The position numbers were made by a program, and so were the translations under genes. From Bradyrhizobium nivariense (lineage in GTDB: Bacteria > Pseudomonadota > Alphaproteobacteria > Rhizobiales > Xanthobacteraceae), in the NCBI RefSeq assembly GCF_029846715.1, contig NZ_JARVWW010000001.1:372001-436000 (forward strand): 64,000 bases of DNA. The letters run 5' to 3'. The notes below the pieces were generated by a model. It did not search any database. It was not told the origin of the DNA and worked only from the letters and a program-made list of their open reading frames with translations. Shown here piece after piece: positions 46,330 to 54,883 of the stretch (position 1 is its first letter; each line of letters starts with the position of its first letter).

Positions 46330-46889
46330 TCAACGCTCGATCGTTCCGGTCCGGCGGATCTTCTTTTGCAGAAGCATCACACCGTAGAGGAGCGCCTCTG
46401 CAGTCGGCGGGCAGCCGGGGACGTAGATGTCCACGGGAACAATGCGGTCGCATCCGCGGGTCACCGAATAGGAGTAATGATAGTAGCCCCCGCCATTGGC
46501 GCATGACCCCATCGAGATCACATATCGCGGTTCCGGCATCTGGTCGTAGACCTTGCGCAGCGCCGGCGCCATCTTGTTGCACAGCGTGCCGGCCACGATC
46601 ATGACATCCGACTGCCTTGGGCTGGCACGTGGCGCAAATCCGAACCGCTCTGATCATAGCGCGGCATCGCCATTTGCATCATTTCGATCGCGCAGCAGGC
46701 GAGCCCGAACGTCATCCACATCAACGAACCGCTTCGCGCCCAGGTGATGAGGTCATCAGCCGCGGTGACAAGGAAGCCCTTGTCGGCGAGATCGCTCCTA
46801 ACGGCGCCGAAAAACTCGTCGCTTATCGGTTTGCAGGTTCCGGGGTCCAGGAGCCCTCTGCCAGCAGGCACGATCAACGGACGGTCCAT
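46330..46889 (-). pseudogene. nuoB: NADH-quinone oxidoreductase subunit B, frameshifted
   Basis: Two halves of NuoB lie in different frames. The N-terminal half, from ATG 46889, has [21 protein letters not shown] with the two adjacent cysteine ligands. After MPRYD the frame is wrong; one base lost near 46648 explains it. The other frame then gives [16 protein letters not shown] and continues to [29 protein letters not shown] and [14 protein letters not shown], with the remaining ligands of cluster N2. Restoring one base joins a full-length protein. Only an orphan nuoD, 4 kb away, could belong to the same former complex I cluster. Confidence 0.8.
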
Positions 46890-47030
46890 GCGCCTCTCCT
46901 GTGCGGCACTCTTTCATGCAACGCACAGACGGCATTACCGTTCGTTTCGTGAGAAATGCTTCGCGGGAATGCGATGAACTCGCCTCCGTCTCCCGTACTC
47001 GGATCCCGATGATGACTCCAAACAACCAGC

Positions 47031-47753
47031 CTAGACCTCGATCAAGGCATAAGGTCGACCTGTGGGCTTTTCGATCGATCGGGCCACGTTGTATACCAGC
47101 GCGCCGCCAGGCGTGCGGCCTTCATAACGGCCCTGATGAGCATGGCCGTGCACCACCGCACTCACCTTAAATCGATCGATGGTTTCGCCGAGACGTGACG
47201 AGCCGAGGAACGGAAGAATCTCCATGGGCTCGCCCTCCACCGTATCGAGAATCGGCGCATAATGAAGAACGACGACAGCCTGCTTGCTCGCCACGGCGCG
47301 CATGGCGTTTTCGAGGCGCGTCGCTTCGTTGACGGCTTCGGCGACCACGCTCTTGACGACGGCCTCGCCGAACGAAGCAAGCATGCGGCGGCCAAACCCA
47401 CCGATGAAGCCCTTCACCCCGACGAAGGCGACGCCATCGATTTCGTACGACTGCCCATTGAGCAAATGCATCCCGGCCGCCTTCAAAATGCTCTTTACCT
47501 CTTCAGTCTGCCCGGACTCATAGTCGTGGTTTCCAAGCACACCGACAACGGGAATGGAGCAGGCGCGCAAATCCTCTGCCAGAAGTTTCGCTTCCGACGG
47601 CCTACCGAGGTCCGTGAGGTCGCCGCAAAGGACGAGCACCTGGGCCTTGGTCGAGAGCTCGGCAAAGAGTTCGCGGAACGATAACGTGCGGTCCTCCTTC
47701 ACGTGGAGGTCGCCAATGGCAGCGAAGGTGAGTTTGTCGGGCCTTTCGGACAT
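47031..47753 (-). CDS. calcineurin-like metallophosphoesterase
   Basis: A 240-residue phosphoesterase with the full metal-binding set: GDLHVKED, LCGDLTDLG, GNHDYESG, and VVHGHAHQG near the C-terminus. It could hydrolyse phosphodiesters or phosphomonoesters; the substrate is unknown. The ATG at 47753 is the family start. It lies five bases after the nucleotidyltransferase gene stop on the same strand, so the two are a unit. Confidence 0.88.
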   Translation of the reverse strand: MSERPDKLTFAAIGDLHVKEDRTLSFRELFAELSTKAQVLVLCGDLTDLGRPSEAKLLAEDLRACSIPVVGVLGNHDYESGQTEEVKSILKAAGMHLLNGQSYEIDGVAFVGVKGFIGGFGRRMLASFGEAVVKSVVAEAVNEATRLENAMRAVASKQAVVVLHYAPILDTVEGEPMEILPFLGSSRLGETIDRFKVSAVVHGHAHQGRYEGRTPGGALVYNVARSIEKPTGRPYALIEV

Positions 47754-47757
47754 CGCG

Positions 47758-48549
47758 CTACTCACTATCCTCGTCTGCGTTGACAAAGCCCCATTGCTCA
47801 ACGGCCGGCTGATAATCGACCTGGGAAAACATGCGCCCCCGACATATCCTCACGCGCGGAGGAGGAAGCTCGAACTGTGCCTTCAGCCGGGCGACCAGTT
47901 CGTCCATCAGCCACCGTGGCACGCAGTCACGCTCGCTCGGATAGGCCCAGCGGAAATTGAGCAGATGTGCCAGGAGCACCTCCCAATGCAACTCCATGTA
48001 GCCAAGCAGACGCCGCCAGTCGATCTGATCGTGCTGTTTGAGAATGAGATGCGCAATATCCGCGCCGTCATAACGGTGCCGTAGCTGAACGAAGGCCTTC
48101 GACCAGATCAACTCGGTCGGCGCGATGATGCGCATCTTCGTGCCGAACACCTCGACGTGGGGCGCGGATTCGAACCATTGGTCGGCAACGGGAGCCATGC
48201 CATGCCAGAACGCGAAGATCACGTCGAAGAAGTGCTCGTCCTGGAAGACTTTTCCGAGCCAGCGTTCGTCCTCGATTGCGACGGTGTATCCGAGGTTCCG
48301 GAAGTGGCCAAGGACACGGGGATAATCTGCCGGTTTGCACACGATATCGAGATCTTTGGTCGCGCGCGTCACGCCGGTATAGGCGCTGAGCGCATACGTG
48401 CCCGCCAACAGAAACGGAAGATCGAGCTTCGCGAGCTCGCGCAAGGCCAGAGCGTAAAATGCCTCGGCGCTGGCCGATGTGACAACCGGCGCGGCGGCTG
48501 CGGTGACCATCTCAATAGATCCGGTGACCGGTCTGATGTCCTTCACCAT
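47758..48549 (-). CDS. nucleotidyltransferase-fold protein
   Basis: A 263-residue protein with a minimal nucleotidyltransferase core: FLLAGTYALSAYTGVTRATKDLDIV, which carries the G-[AT]-x-A-L ... D-x-D metal/nucleotide pattern, then the TELIWSKAFVQL helix. It resembles the DUF6036/MNT-AbiEii-like group often annotated as predicted nucleotidyltransferases. The paired metallophosphoesterase suggests one enzyme adds and the other removes a nucleotide, which is inference. Start at 48549 is the only good ATG upstream of the domain. Confidence 0.72.
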   Translation of the reverse strand: MVKDIRPVTGSIEMVTAAAAPVVTSASAEAFYALALRELAKLDLPFLLAGTYALSAYTGVTRATKDLDIVCKPADYPRVLGHFRNLGYTVAIEDERWLGKVFQDEHFFDVIFAFWHGMAPVADQWFESAPHVEVFGTKMRIIAPTELIWSKAFVQLRHRYDGADIAHLILKQHDQIDWRRLLGYMELHWEVLLAHLLNFRWAYPSERDCVPRWLMDELVARLKAQFELPPPRVRICRGRMFSQVDYQPAVEQWGFVNADEDSE

Positions 48550-48888
48550 CGAGGTTCACTCGAAGCTCATCGGCTTCGGCCATGAAGCTACCCATTTGAC
48601 AATCGAATAGACCGTGCAAAGTTCCGCGGTCGCCGAGGTCGCATTGCGCCCTTGCCGCTTCGGTCGCAATGGCGCGGTCCGTCGAGTTGGACGCAACTTG
48701 AATTGTCGGCCCAGCTTCCTATATTGTGTTTAGCAGTTGATTTGGATCGCTTCGGTCCTCGCCGAGGTAAGGCTTCAGCGGATGGTGACGTTCGATCGTC
48801 CCGAAGTCCATGACTGCACTCAATACAGTATGCTCAATACACTATGGATGAACGTCGCGCGGCTTCAGCTGGGCGACTATGGACGGAC
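48550..48888. other. gap with a short tandem repeat, no supported gene
   Basis: 339 bases between the nucleotidyltransferase gene (leftward) and the DUF4167-like gene (rightward). A 14-base direct repeat, CTCAATACAGTATG / CTCAATACACTATG, lies at 48819-48846, just before the small gene. The rest shows no coding sense. Confidence 0.6.
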
Positions 48889-49173
48889 ATGACAACTTCT
48901 GAACTCAGGGGGGTGGCGGTCGAACCGCGACCCAACATCAAAATGCCGCGCAAGCCTCACATGCGGAAAGCCAAGCACGCCGCCCAGAACAGCATCGGGA
49001 CCAATTCGTCCCGGAATGCACAAAGACACTACGAGCGCTATCTGGCGCTAGCCCGCGCCGAAGCCTTGAAGGGTGATCGGATTGCTGCGGAGAATTACTT
49101 TCAACACGCCGAGCACTATCTGCGATCGATGCACGAGAATGGTGCGGCCGCTCCCTCCGGTGGCCGCTCGTAG
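48889..49173 (+). CDS. short DUF4167-like protein
   Basis: About 94 residues, of which the last 55 match the DUF4167 core (NAQRHYERYLALARAEAL, then GDRIAAENYFQHAEHYLRSM). Full DUF4167 proteins in rhizobia are generally longer, with a long disordered C-terminus that is absent here. The start is uncertain; ATG codons at 48844, 48889 and 48943 are all in frame. The basic N-terminus before the core suggests nucleic-acid binding, but there is no direct evidence. Confidence 0.65.
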   Translation: MTTSELRGVAVEPRPNIKMPRKPHMRKAKHAAQNSIGTNSSRNAQRHYERYLALARAEALKGDRIAAENYFQHAEHYLRSMHENGAAAPSGGRS

Positions 49174-49283
49174 TGGTGGACTTTGCCACGAGCAGCGTGC
49201 TTGCAACCCGCGCGAGCTGCTGCGGGTAACAGCTCTTCTGGATCACCGTCGTAGGCGCTCTCAAATCGTGCCCCCCGTTTGCG

Positions 49284-49754
49284 TCACCGACTATAGATGC
49301 CGATGAGCTCGGCCTGCCCGAGCATGTGCTTTTCAGCCGACTTCCAGATATCGGCAACGGACATCTTGGGCCCTCGCGAAAGCGCTTCGACATCCAGCGC
49401 CGCCAGCTTGAAGTGGTAGTGATGGGTTCCGTGTCCCTTCGGCGGGGCGGGTCCGCGGTAACGCGGCTCGCCGAAATCATTGACGCCCTTTCCGAGCTTC
49501 TCCGTTTTGGTCTTGGCGCCGTGGCCGATTCCCTCCGGCAGCAACGTTCGTTCGCCCATGATGTTGTAAAGACCCCAATGATGAAAAGTGCCGGACGGCG
49601 CGTCCGGATCCTCAACAACGAGGGCGAAGCTTTTGGTTCCCGCCGGCGGATCCGACCACTCCAGCGGAGGTGACAGGTCGTCTTCATCCGCCGTATATTT
49701 CGCGGGAATTCGGCCGCCATCGCCGAATGCAGGGCTTTTCAAGCTGAACGTCAT
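49284..49754 (-). CDS. YbhB/YbcL family PEBP-like protein
   Basis: A 156-residue phosphatidylethanolamine-binding/Raf-kinase-inhibitor-like protein. Family blocks are SPPLEWSDPPAGTKSFALVV, EDPDAPSGTFHHWGLYNI and YRGPAPPKGHGTHHYHFKL. No signal peptide is seen. The family binds small anionic ligands; the bacterial function is unclear. The ATG at 49754 matches the family start MTFSLKSPAF. It lies 54 bases after the Deg-type protease gene on the same strand. Confidence 0.88.
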   Translation of the reverse strand: MTFSLKSPAFGDGGRIPAKYTADEDDLSPPLEWSDPPAGTKSFALVVEDPDAPSGTFHHWGLYNIMGERTLLPEGIGHGAKTKTEKLGKGVNDFGEPRYRGPAPPKGHGTHHYHFKLAALDVEALSRGPKMSVADIWKSAEKHMLGQAELIGIYSR

Positions 49755-49807
49755 TTGCGTTCTCCTGATATTCGCACCATCGATCTCTTGGCGGGACTGC
49801 AATTCCG

Positions 49808-51037
49808 CTATCTTGGAATGCTTGGGAAGACATTGGGTTCATTAGGCAGCTGGCCCACGATCACGCTCAATGGGTTCACTTTTCCCTGTCTAAGCATAGT
49901 GAACTGAAGCCGAGAGCCCGGCGCCGTCGCATGGACCTTCTTGGTCAATTCACTGGCGTTCTTGATCGGCTCACCATTCACCGAAGTAATCACATCCCCG
50001 GTCCTCAATCCTGCCTTCGCCGCGGGACCATTCTTTTCAACGCCTGCCACGACCACGCCGTGGAGATCGCTTCCACCCACGCTGTCGGCAAGTTCCGGAG
50101 TGACCGACTGAACCTCGACCCCCATCCACCCGCGCGTCACCGTGCCCTTGTCTTTCAATTGCGGTATCACCGCCTTGACGGTCTCGGCGGGGATCGCAAA
50201 GGCAACGCCGACCGAGCCTCCGGACGGCGAAATGATCATGCTGTTGACGCCAATGACTTTGCCGCTCGTGTCAAAGCTCGGCCCGCCAGAATCGCCCTGG
50301 TTGATTGGCGCATCAATCTGGATGAAATCCTGCGCAGAACCAGTCTCGATGTTGCGCTCGCGCGCCGAAACAATGCCGGCCGTGACCGAGCCTCCGAGCC
50401 CGAACGTATTGCCGGCGGTGAGCACCCAATCACCGGCGCGCGGCTGTTGATCGGCGAGCTGCACGTAGCTGAAGTCGTTGCGACCGTCGACTTTGATCAA
50501 AGCGATATCGCTCAAAGAATCCTTTCCCACCACTTTCGCGGAATAGGTCTTCTTGTCATTGGTGCGGATCTCCGCCGTATCGCTGGCTTCCACGATGTGA
50601 CTGTTGGTCACGGCATACCCGTCAGGCGAAATGAAGAAACCTGATCCAATGTTGACCCTGCCTGTCGTTTTTGGAGCGGTACCGTGATCGGGGGCAGCCG
50701 GCGCGGGATTCTCGCTTTGCGGCGATTCCTCGTCGGGCTGACCGAATTCGAACGATTGATCGGGCAAGGAATTGGGCATTGCAGCTTTGGAGCTGACCGC
50801 TACCACGGCCGGTACAACTCTTTCGGCGATATCTGCGAAGCTACCCGGTCCAACATTGTCGCCACGTTCCGCAATCTGACGTATGAAGTTCATGGCTATC
50901 CCCGCGGATAGGGCCTGTTGCGCCGGATTGTTGGCCAGCGCCTGCCCGCCAGTCGCAACCGACACGATCGCGGACGCGATCACACCGCTGACGATGGACG
51001 CCCGGCGGCAGTTGAAAGGTCGTTTTTCATGAACCAT
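49808..51037 (-). CDS. Deg/HtrA-type periplasmic serine protease, one PDZ domain
   Basis: A 409-residue trypsin-like protease. A signal peptide spans ~1-37 (IVSGVIASAIVSVATGGQA). The triad is His near 142 (AVTNSHIVEA), Asp near 174 (LSDIALIKV) and Ser near 248 (NQGDSGGPSF). A single C-terminal PDZ domain follows (GWMGVEVQSVTPELADSVG, then GLRTGDVITSVNGEP). One PDZ makes it shorter than DegP and closer to DegS in plan, but it has no membrane anchor. It degrades or refolds damaged envelope proteins. The ATG at 51037 has GGAAG upstream. Confidence 0.88.
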   Translation of the reverse strand: MVHEKRPFNCRRASIVSGVIASAIVSVATGGQALANNPAQQALSAGIAMNFIRQIAERGDNVGPGSFADIAERVVPAVVAVSSKAAMPNSLPDQSFEFGQPDEESPQSENPAPAAPDHGTAPKTTGRVNIGSGFFISPDGYAVTNSHIVEASDTAEIRTNDKKTYSAKVVGKDSLSDIALIKVDGRNDFSYVQLADQQPRAGDWVLTAGNTFGLGGSVTAGIVSARERNIETGSAQDFIQIDAPINQGDSGGPSFDTSGKVIGVNSMIISPSGGSVGVAFAIPAETVKAVIPQLKDKGTVTRGWMGVEVQSVTPELADSVGGSDLHGVVVAGVEKNGPAAKAGLRTGDVITSVNGEPIKNASELTKKVHATAPGSRLQFTMLRQGKVNPLSVIVGQLPNEPNVFPSIPR

Positions 51038-51092
51038 TTCCGCTTCCCTTCCACTGCTTGTCAGCTTTAATCGCGGTCTCCTCTTCGAGAGA

Positions 51093-52283
51093 TCAGCGAT
51101 CGATTTCGCCGAACACAATGTCCAGCGAGCCGATGATTGCCGAGACGTCCGCCAACAAATGGCCGCGGCTGAGCAAATCCATCGCCTGTAGATGCGCGAA
51201 CGAGGGTGCGCGGATCTTGCACTTATAAGGTTGGTTCGTGCCATCGGAGATCAGGTAGACGCCGAATTCGCCCTTGGGGGCTTCCACCGCGGCATAGACC
51301 TCGCCGGCCGGCACGCGAAACCCTTCTGTATAAAGCTTGAAGTGATGGATCAGGGCCTCCATCGAGCGCTTCATCTCGCCGCGCCGCGGGGGAAAGACCT
51401 TATTGTCCTGCACCGCGACCGGACCCTGTCCGTCGCAAGCGCGCAGCTTGGTGATACACTGTCGCATGATGCGCACCGATTGGCGCATTTCTTCCATGCG
51501 GACCAGATAGCGGTCGTAGCAGTCACCATTCTTGCCGATCGGAACGTCGAATTCCATTTCCGGATAGCACTCATAGGGCTGCGCCTTGCGCAGGTCCCAG
51601 GCCGCGCCCGAACCGCGCACCATGACGCCGGAAAAGCCCCACTCCCAGGCTTCCTTCAGCGTCACCTTCCCGACGTCGACATTGCGCTGCTTGAAGATGC
51701 GATTTGGCGTCAGCAGGCGATCCAGGTCGTCTACCACGCGAAGGAACGGATCACAAAACGCTTCAATGTCGTCAATCAGCTTCGGGGGAAGGTCCTGATG
51801 CACTCCGCCGAACCGGAAATAATTTGCGTGCATGCGCGCGCCAGAGGCACGTTCGTAAAACACCATGAGCTTCTCACGCTCTTCAAATCCCCACAACGGC
51901 GGCGTCAGCGCACCGACATCCATGGCTTGGGTCGTGATGTTGAGAAGATGCGAAAGCAGACGCCCGATTTCGCAGAACAGCACGCGAATCAGTTGGCCGC
52001 GACGCGGCACTTCGAGGCCAAGCAGTCTCTCTCCTGCGAGGCAGAATGCGTGCTCCTGGTTCATCGGCGCGACGTAGTCGAGCCGGTCGAAATACCCGAT
52101 CGCTTGCAGATAGGTCTTGTTCTCGATCAATTTTTCGGTCCCGCGGTGAAGCAGACCAATATGAGGATCGACCCGCCGCACAACCTCACCGTCAAGTTCC
52201 AACACAAGCCGAAGCACACCATGGGCCGCAGGGTGTTGCGGGCCGAAATTGATGGTGAAATTGCGAAGGCCGGCTTGTTCCAT
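51093..52283 (-). CDS. nuoD: NADH-quinone oxidoreductase subunit D (orphan copy)
   Basis: A 396-residue NuoD. It has [18 protein letters not shown] with the quinone-site [42 protein letters not shown], and the C-terminal [16 protein letters not shown] and [19 protein letters not shown]. All key regions look intact. The usual nuoC and nuoE neighbours are missing: DegP-like and short hypothetical genes flank it, so it is an isolated copy. The ATG at 52283 is used; an in-frame TTG is 12 bases upstream. Confidence 0.93.
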   Translation of the reverse strand: MEQAGLRNFTINFGPQHPAAHGVLRLVLELDGEVVRRVDPHIGLLHRGTEKLIENKTYLQAIGYFDRLDYVAPMNQEHAFCLAGERLLGLEVPRRGQLIRVLFCEIGRLLSHLLNITTQAMDVGALTPPLWGFEEREKLMVFYERASGARMHANYFRFGGVHQDLPPKLIDDIEAFCDPFLRVVDDLDRLLTPNRIFKQRNVDVGKVTLKEAWEWGFSGVMVRGSGAAWDLRKAQPYECYPEMEFDVPIGKNGDCYDRYLVRMEEMRQSVRIMRQCITKLRACDGQGPVAVQDNKVFPPRRGEMKRSMEALIHHFKLYTEGFRVPAGEVYAAVEAPKGEFGVYLISDGTNQPYKCKIRAPSFAHLQAMDLLSRGHLLADVSAIIGSLDIVFGEIDR

Positions 52284-52616
52284 GGGCGAGTTCAAAGCTT
52301 GTCGCGGGTAGCTCGGCCGGTCGCCGAGCTTTAGCCATGAAGCGCCAATGGCCTTGGTTGTTCCAACGCCCGGATCGCGTTGTTGACCGTCACGCGAGCG
52401 TCACGTGCCGCGCGCCCGAGAGGGGCCAGAAACTAGCCACGCAAATGGGGTCGTGGCGATAGCCAAATGGGGTCGTGGCGATAGCCGGCATCTATGCCAC
52501 GCCCGTCGTGGCGCGCGCTGTTGCCGCGCCGCCCGCAACAATAATGGTCTGTCGGCGCCTTATGGAACTCCCGCGCCATCATAACGCTTGCCGCAAAACG
52601 GCGATACCGTTCCTCG
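52284..52616. other. gap with a 22-bp perfect tandem duplication
   Basis: 333 bases without a credible gene between nuoD and a small leftward gene. At 52442-52485 a 22-base unit (CAAATGGGGTCGTGG, then CGATAGC) is repeated exactly, head to tail. It should also contain the nuoD promoter. Confidence 0.75.
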
Positions 52617-52814
52617 TCAATCAAGTCCGGTGCGTAACATGGCTTGCGCGACCTGGAGCTCGCTGATTGCGCCGCGCAGCGATCTCCGCGCTGCGGCCTT
52701 GTCGCCGTCCGCGCAGGCTGCACAGAGTTTCTTGAGATGGTCGGTCGCAGCCTCCGCGTGTACGACAAGCTCCGCGGCGCCTGCAAAACTACGAGGGCGT
52801 TTCGTATCCGTCAT
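52617..52814 (-). CDS. small hypothetical protein
   Basis: A 65-residue helical protein (ELVVHAEAATDHLKKLCAAC, then ADGDKAAARRSLRGAISEL). It has two cysteines in the pattern C-x2-C and no membrane segment. The ATG at 52814 follows GTGGTTCCC; the frame is open further upstream. No family is recognised. It could be a real small gene, since its residue make-up is typical of coding DNA here. Confidence 0.45.
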   Translation of the reverse strand: MTDTKRPRSFAGAAELVVHAEAATDHLKKLCAACADGDKAAARRSLRGAISELQVAQAMLRTGLD

Positions 52815-53176
52815 GGGAACCACTTCCAGCCTGATCTGCTTAACGCCTGCACATTCGTGAGCGTGCCCTACGCGACTCGCTCCCTCCGTTCGGGCGCTAC
52901 GCAGCGCCGGTTGGTCAGGAGAGGCCAACAAGGCGGCGTTGCGGAGCAATCAGCGCAGAAAACGATTCACTCGGCCCAAAGCTCCATCTGGAAGCGCAAT
53001 TGGCAAGATTAAATCCGCAAAGGTGCTGGCGAGCAGCCGGGACCAAAAGCGCCATACGCGGCGTCTGTCCGCTGCGGAACCCAGGCCGCCGCAATCAGTT
53101 CTGTCCGATGCAAACGGCGGAATGAGGCCGCCAGCTAAGAGCTGACAAGAACAAGCATTACATCGGATGTCGACCA
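52815..53176. other. gap with no supported gene
   Basis: 362 bases between two small genes that point away from each other. I see no convincing frame, tandem repeat or stem-loop. It may hold two divergent promoters. Confidence 0.5.
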
Positions 53177-53359
53177 ATGTTCCGGTATCACGAACTCGAA
53201 CCTCAGATGACCAGCATTGCAGCGCTCTTGATGCAAAAGCAGCACCTGCTCGGCCGCCTGGAAGAATGTCCCGGCCCCAACGAGCGGGAGGAAATCGAGC
53301 GCCTCCTCGACAGAATCGATGCTGAACTGAACGCCCTGGATAGAGCAGATCGGCTGTGA
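53177..53359 (+). CDS. small helical protein upstream of hsp20
   Basis: A 60-residue protein, nearly all helix: SIAALLMQKQHLLGRLEECP, then EREEIERLLDRIDAELNAL. Heptad-like leucines suggest a short coiled coil. ATGs at 53177 and 53207 are both possible. It lies 233 bases upstream of hsp20 on the same strand and could share its promoter. No family name can be given. Confidence 0.5.
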   Translation: MFRYHELEPQMTSIAALLMQKQHLLGRLEECPGPNEREEIERLLDRIDAELNALDRADRL

Positions 53360-53567
53360 GCCTGCGGCGATGAAACACCGCGCCGCCCGCGGCGCGTCGT
53401 GTTCCCTTTGGCCTCGTCGGCACAAAGGGTTTGTCGCGTCGGTACTCGCCCTGGTTTTGGAACCCAAGCAGGTCGTCCCTGTTCTGGCAGATAGCCTTGG
53501 CTGCTGCGACGCAGGCACCTCCGTTGAGCGCTACCGGGCCCGGCGCGGCCTGACCAGGGCGTCAACC

Positions 53568-53589
53568 CTGATCAAGATGGAGGGATCAG
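53568..53589 (+). promoter_or_regulatory. Shine-Dalgarno-enclosing hairpin before hsp20
   Basis: CTGATC (53568-53573) pairs with GATCAG (53584-53589), placing GGAGG (53579-53583) in a 10-base loop nine bases before the start codon. RNA thermometers of rhizobial small heat-shock genes work by hiding this site. The stem here is only six pairs and the SD is in the loop, so a role in heat control is a possibility only. Confidence 0.35.
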
Positions 53590-53592
53590 AAC

Positions 53593-54096
53593 ATGGCTGG
53601 AGAGAGCAAATTACCAGTCCGCAGCGAACCTGCCGGTAGCGTCGCGGAGTGGCGTCCGTTTGAGTCATTCCGTCGCGACGTCGATCGCATGTTCGATGAC
53701 TTCATGAGCGGGTTCGGGCGGTTTCCGTCTCGCTTGTTTGCGCGAGAAGAGCTTCCATTCATGACCTCGCCGCCCGTCGACGTGGTTGAAACGGCGGATG
53801 CATTCCAGATTACCGCCGAACTCCCCGGTATGGACGAAAAGGATGTCGAGGTGAAATGCACCGACAGCACTCTGACAATCAAGGGGGAGAAGAAGACAGA
53901 AAAGGAGGAGAAGAGAACCGACTATTATGTTTCCGAGCGCCGCTTCGGCTCCTTTCAGAGGGCATTTCGTATCCCTGAGACCGTTGATGCAGGAAAGATC
54001 GACGCCGCATTCAAGCACGGTGTGCTAACGTTGACCCTTCCGAAGACGGTCGAGGCGCAAAAGCGCGAGAGGAAGATCGAGGTCAGGAATTCCTGA
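53593..54096 (+). CDS. Hsp20/alpha-crystallin small heat-shock protein
   Basis: A 167-residue sHSP. The alpha-crystallin domain (residues ~60-155) opens with SPPVDVVETADAFQITAELP, has GMDEKDVEVKCTDSTLTIKG, and closes with the A-x-x-x-G-V-L pattern in AFKHGVLTLTLPKT. The C-terminal KIEVRNS fits the I-x-V/I tail motif in part. It holds unfolding proteins in soluble form. The N-terminal region (FESFRRDVDRMFDDFMSGFG) is typical of the rhizobial class A type. It is followed by an 11-bp perfect stem-loop. Confidence 0.93.
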   Translation: MAGESKLPVRSEPAGSVAEWRPFESFRRDVDRMFDDFMSGFGRFPSRLFAREELPFMTSPPVDVVETADAFQITAELPGMDEKDVEVKCTDSTLTIKGEKKTEKEEKRTDYYVSERRFGSFQRAFRIPETVDAGKIDAAFKHGVLTLTLPKTVEAQKRERKIEVRNS

Positions 54097-54143
54097 CCGA
54101 TCGGACCTCGTCTGAGGCGAAGCTCAGCTGCGTCGTTCGCACC

Positions 54144-54177
54144 GGGATCGCTCGTGCCTGCTAACCCGAGCGATCCC
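54144..54177 (+). terminator. stem-loop after hsp20
   Basis: GGGATCGCTCG (54144-54154) is perfectly complementary to CGAGCGATCCC (54167-54177) across a 12-base loop. It lies 48 bases after the hsp20 stop. There is no U-run, so termination may be rho-assisted or the hairpin may protect the 3' end. Confidence 0.6.
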
Positions 54178-54239
54178 GCATGATTGGAGCGCCAACGGCC
54201 GGCATCGCCGCCCACGCCTTCCACCTGGCTGGGAAAACA

Positions 54240-54487
54240 CGAGGCCGTTCGAACTGACCGGTCACTGAAATCGCCGACAACGTCTTCCGTATCCGGATCG
54301 TTTGTTCGAGAGCTTTATCGCCGAGCAGAATATGATCGGTGTCGCGCTTGGCCTTGCTGCGGCGGGTCAGGTCCCCTATGCGTCGACGTTTGCGTGCTTC
54401 CTCGCGCGCGCCTGTGACTTGATCCGCATGGCGCAGTATTCGCGACCTGCCCACCTCGTCCTTTGCACCGTGGCCCCTTGGTACTGA
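54240..54487 (+). pseudogene. transketolase fragment
   Basis: In one frame FESFIAEQNMIGVALGLAAA and GQVPYASTFACFLARACDLI, then RMAQYSRPAH, match the pyrimidine-binding domain of transketolase, including the EQN and TFACF blocks. Bases upstream look like the preceding DGDVKNST segment but in a shifted frame. The match stops at a nonsense codon at 54485. Only about 80 of some 300 or more residues of the domain are left, so this is a decayed remnant. Confidence 0.7.
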
Positions 54488-54559
54488 GGCGCGGCTGATG
54501 TTCGACATCCTGCACTACACGTTCCTGCGGCTTGGAGATGCCCACCGTTTCGGGCCCCT

Positions 54560-54770
54560 CACCTGCGGCCAGAAGAGCTGTCATGGCGTGTGGCAGACCC
54601 GAGCCGAGGTTGCTGCTTACGCCGACTGCACCCGAGAGCCAGATGATGGCTATGTTTGGCTGGACCAACCCAAAAATGCCCGCGCATTACATCGCTCAGG
54701 CGAATCGAGAGAAGCTTGGCCTGAGTGGGATGGAAAAGATCGTTACGTTCGATCAGTGCCAGTTACGAGA
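54560..54770 (+). pseudogene. tyrosine recombinase (phage integrase) C-terminal remnant
   Basis: MMAMFGWTNPKMPAHYIAQA and NREKLGLSGMEKI match the C-terminal end of tyrosine recombinases, with the catalytic Tyr in HYIAQA and the preceding G-W. Just upstream, in a different frame, SCHGV looks like the HGLRK box. Frameshifts separate the pieces and the N-terminal two-thirds is gone. It lies about 115 bases from a tRNA-Leu gene, the usual integration site of such enzymes. Confidence 0.72.
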
Positions 54771-54883
54771 CGGTTTTGTGCCCGAAGCGGACAGCGTGCG
54801 AATACCGCGCGCGAACGAAGTGGTAACTTTCCCAGGTCATTTTCGGAAAAAGTCTAACGATTTCAATGTAAACTGTGGGTTTC

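Noticed and set aside
52433..52786. A 117-codon minus-strand frame across the 22-bp tandem repeat
   Set aside because: It overlaps a better small gene in another frame and has no start context or recognisable fold.
43197..53592. FixK/FNR-type boxes (TTG-N8-CAA) upstream of the accessory genes
   Set aside because: I looked for them before the hsp20, DUF2267, protease, nuoD and nucleotidyltransferase genes and saw no convincing match.
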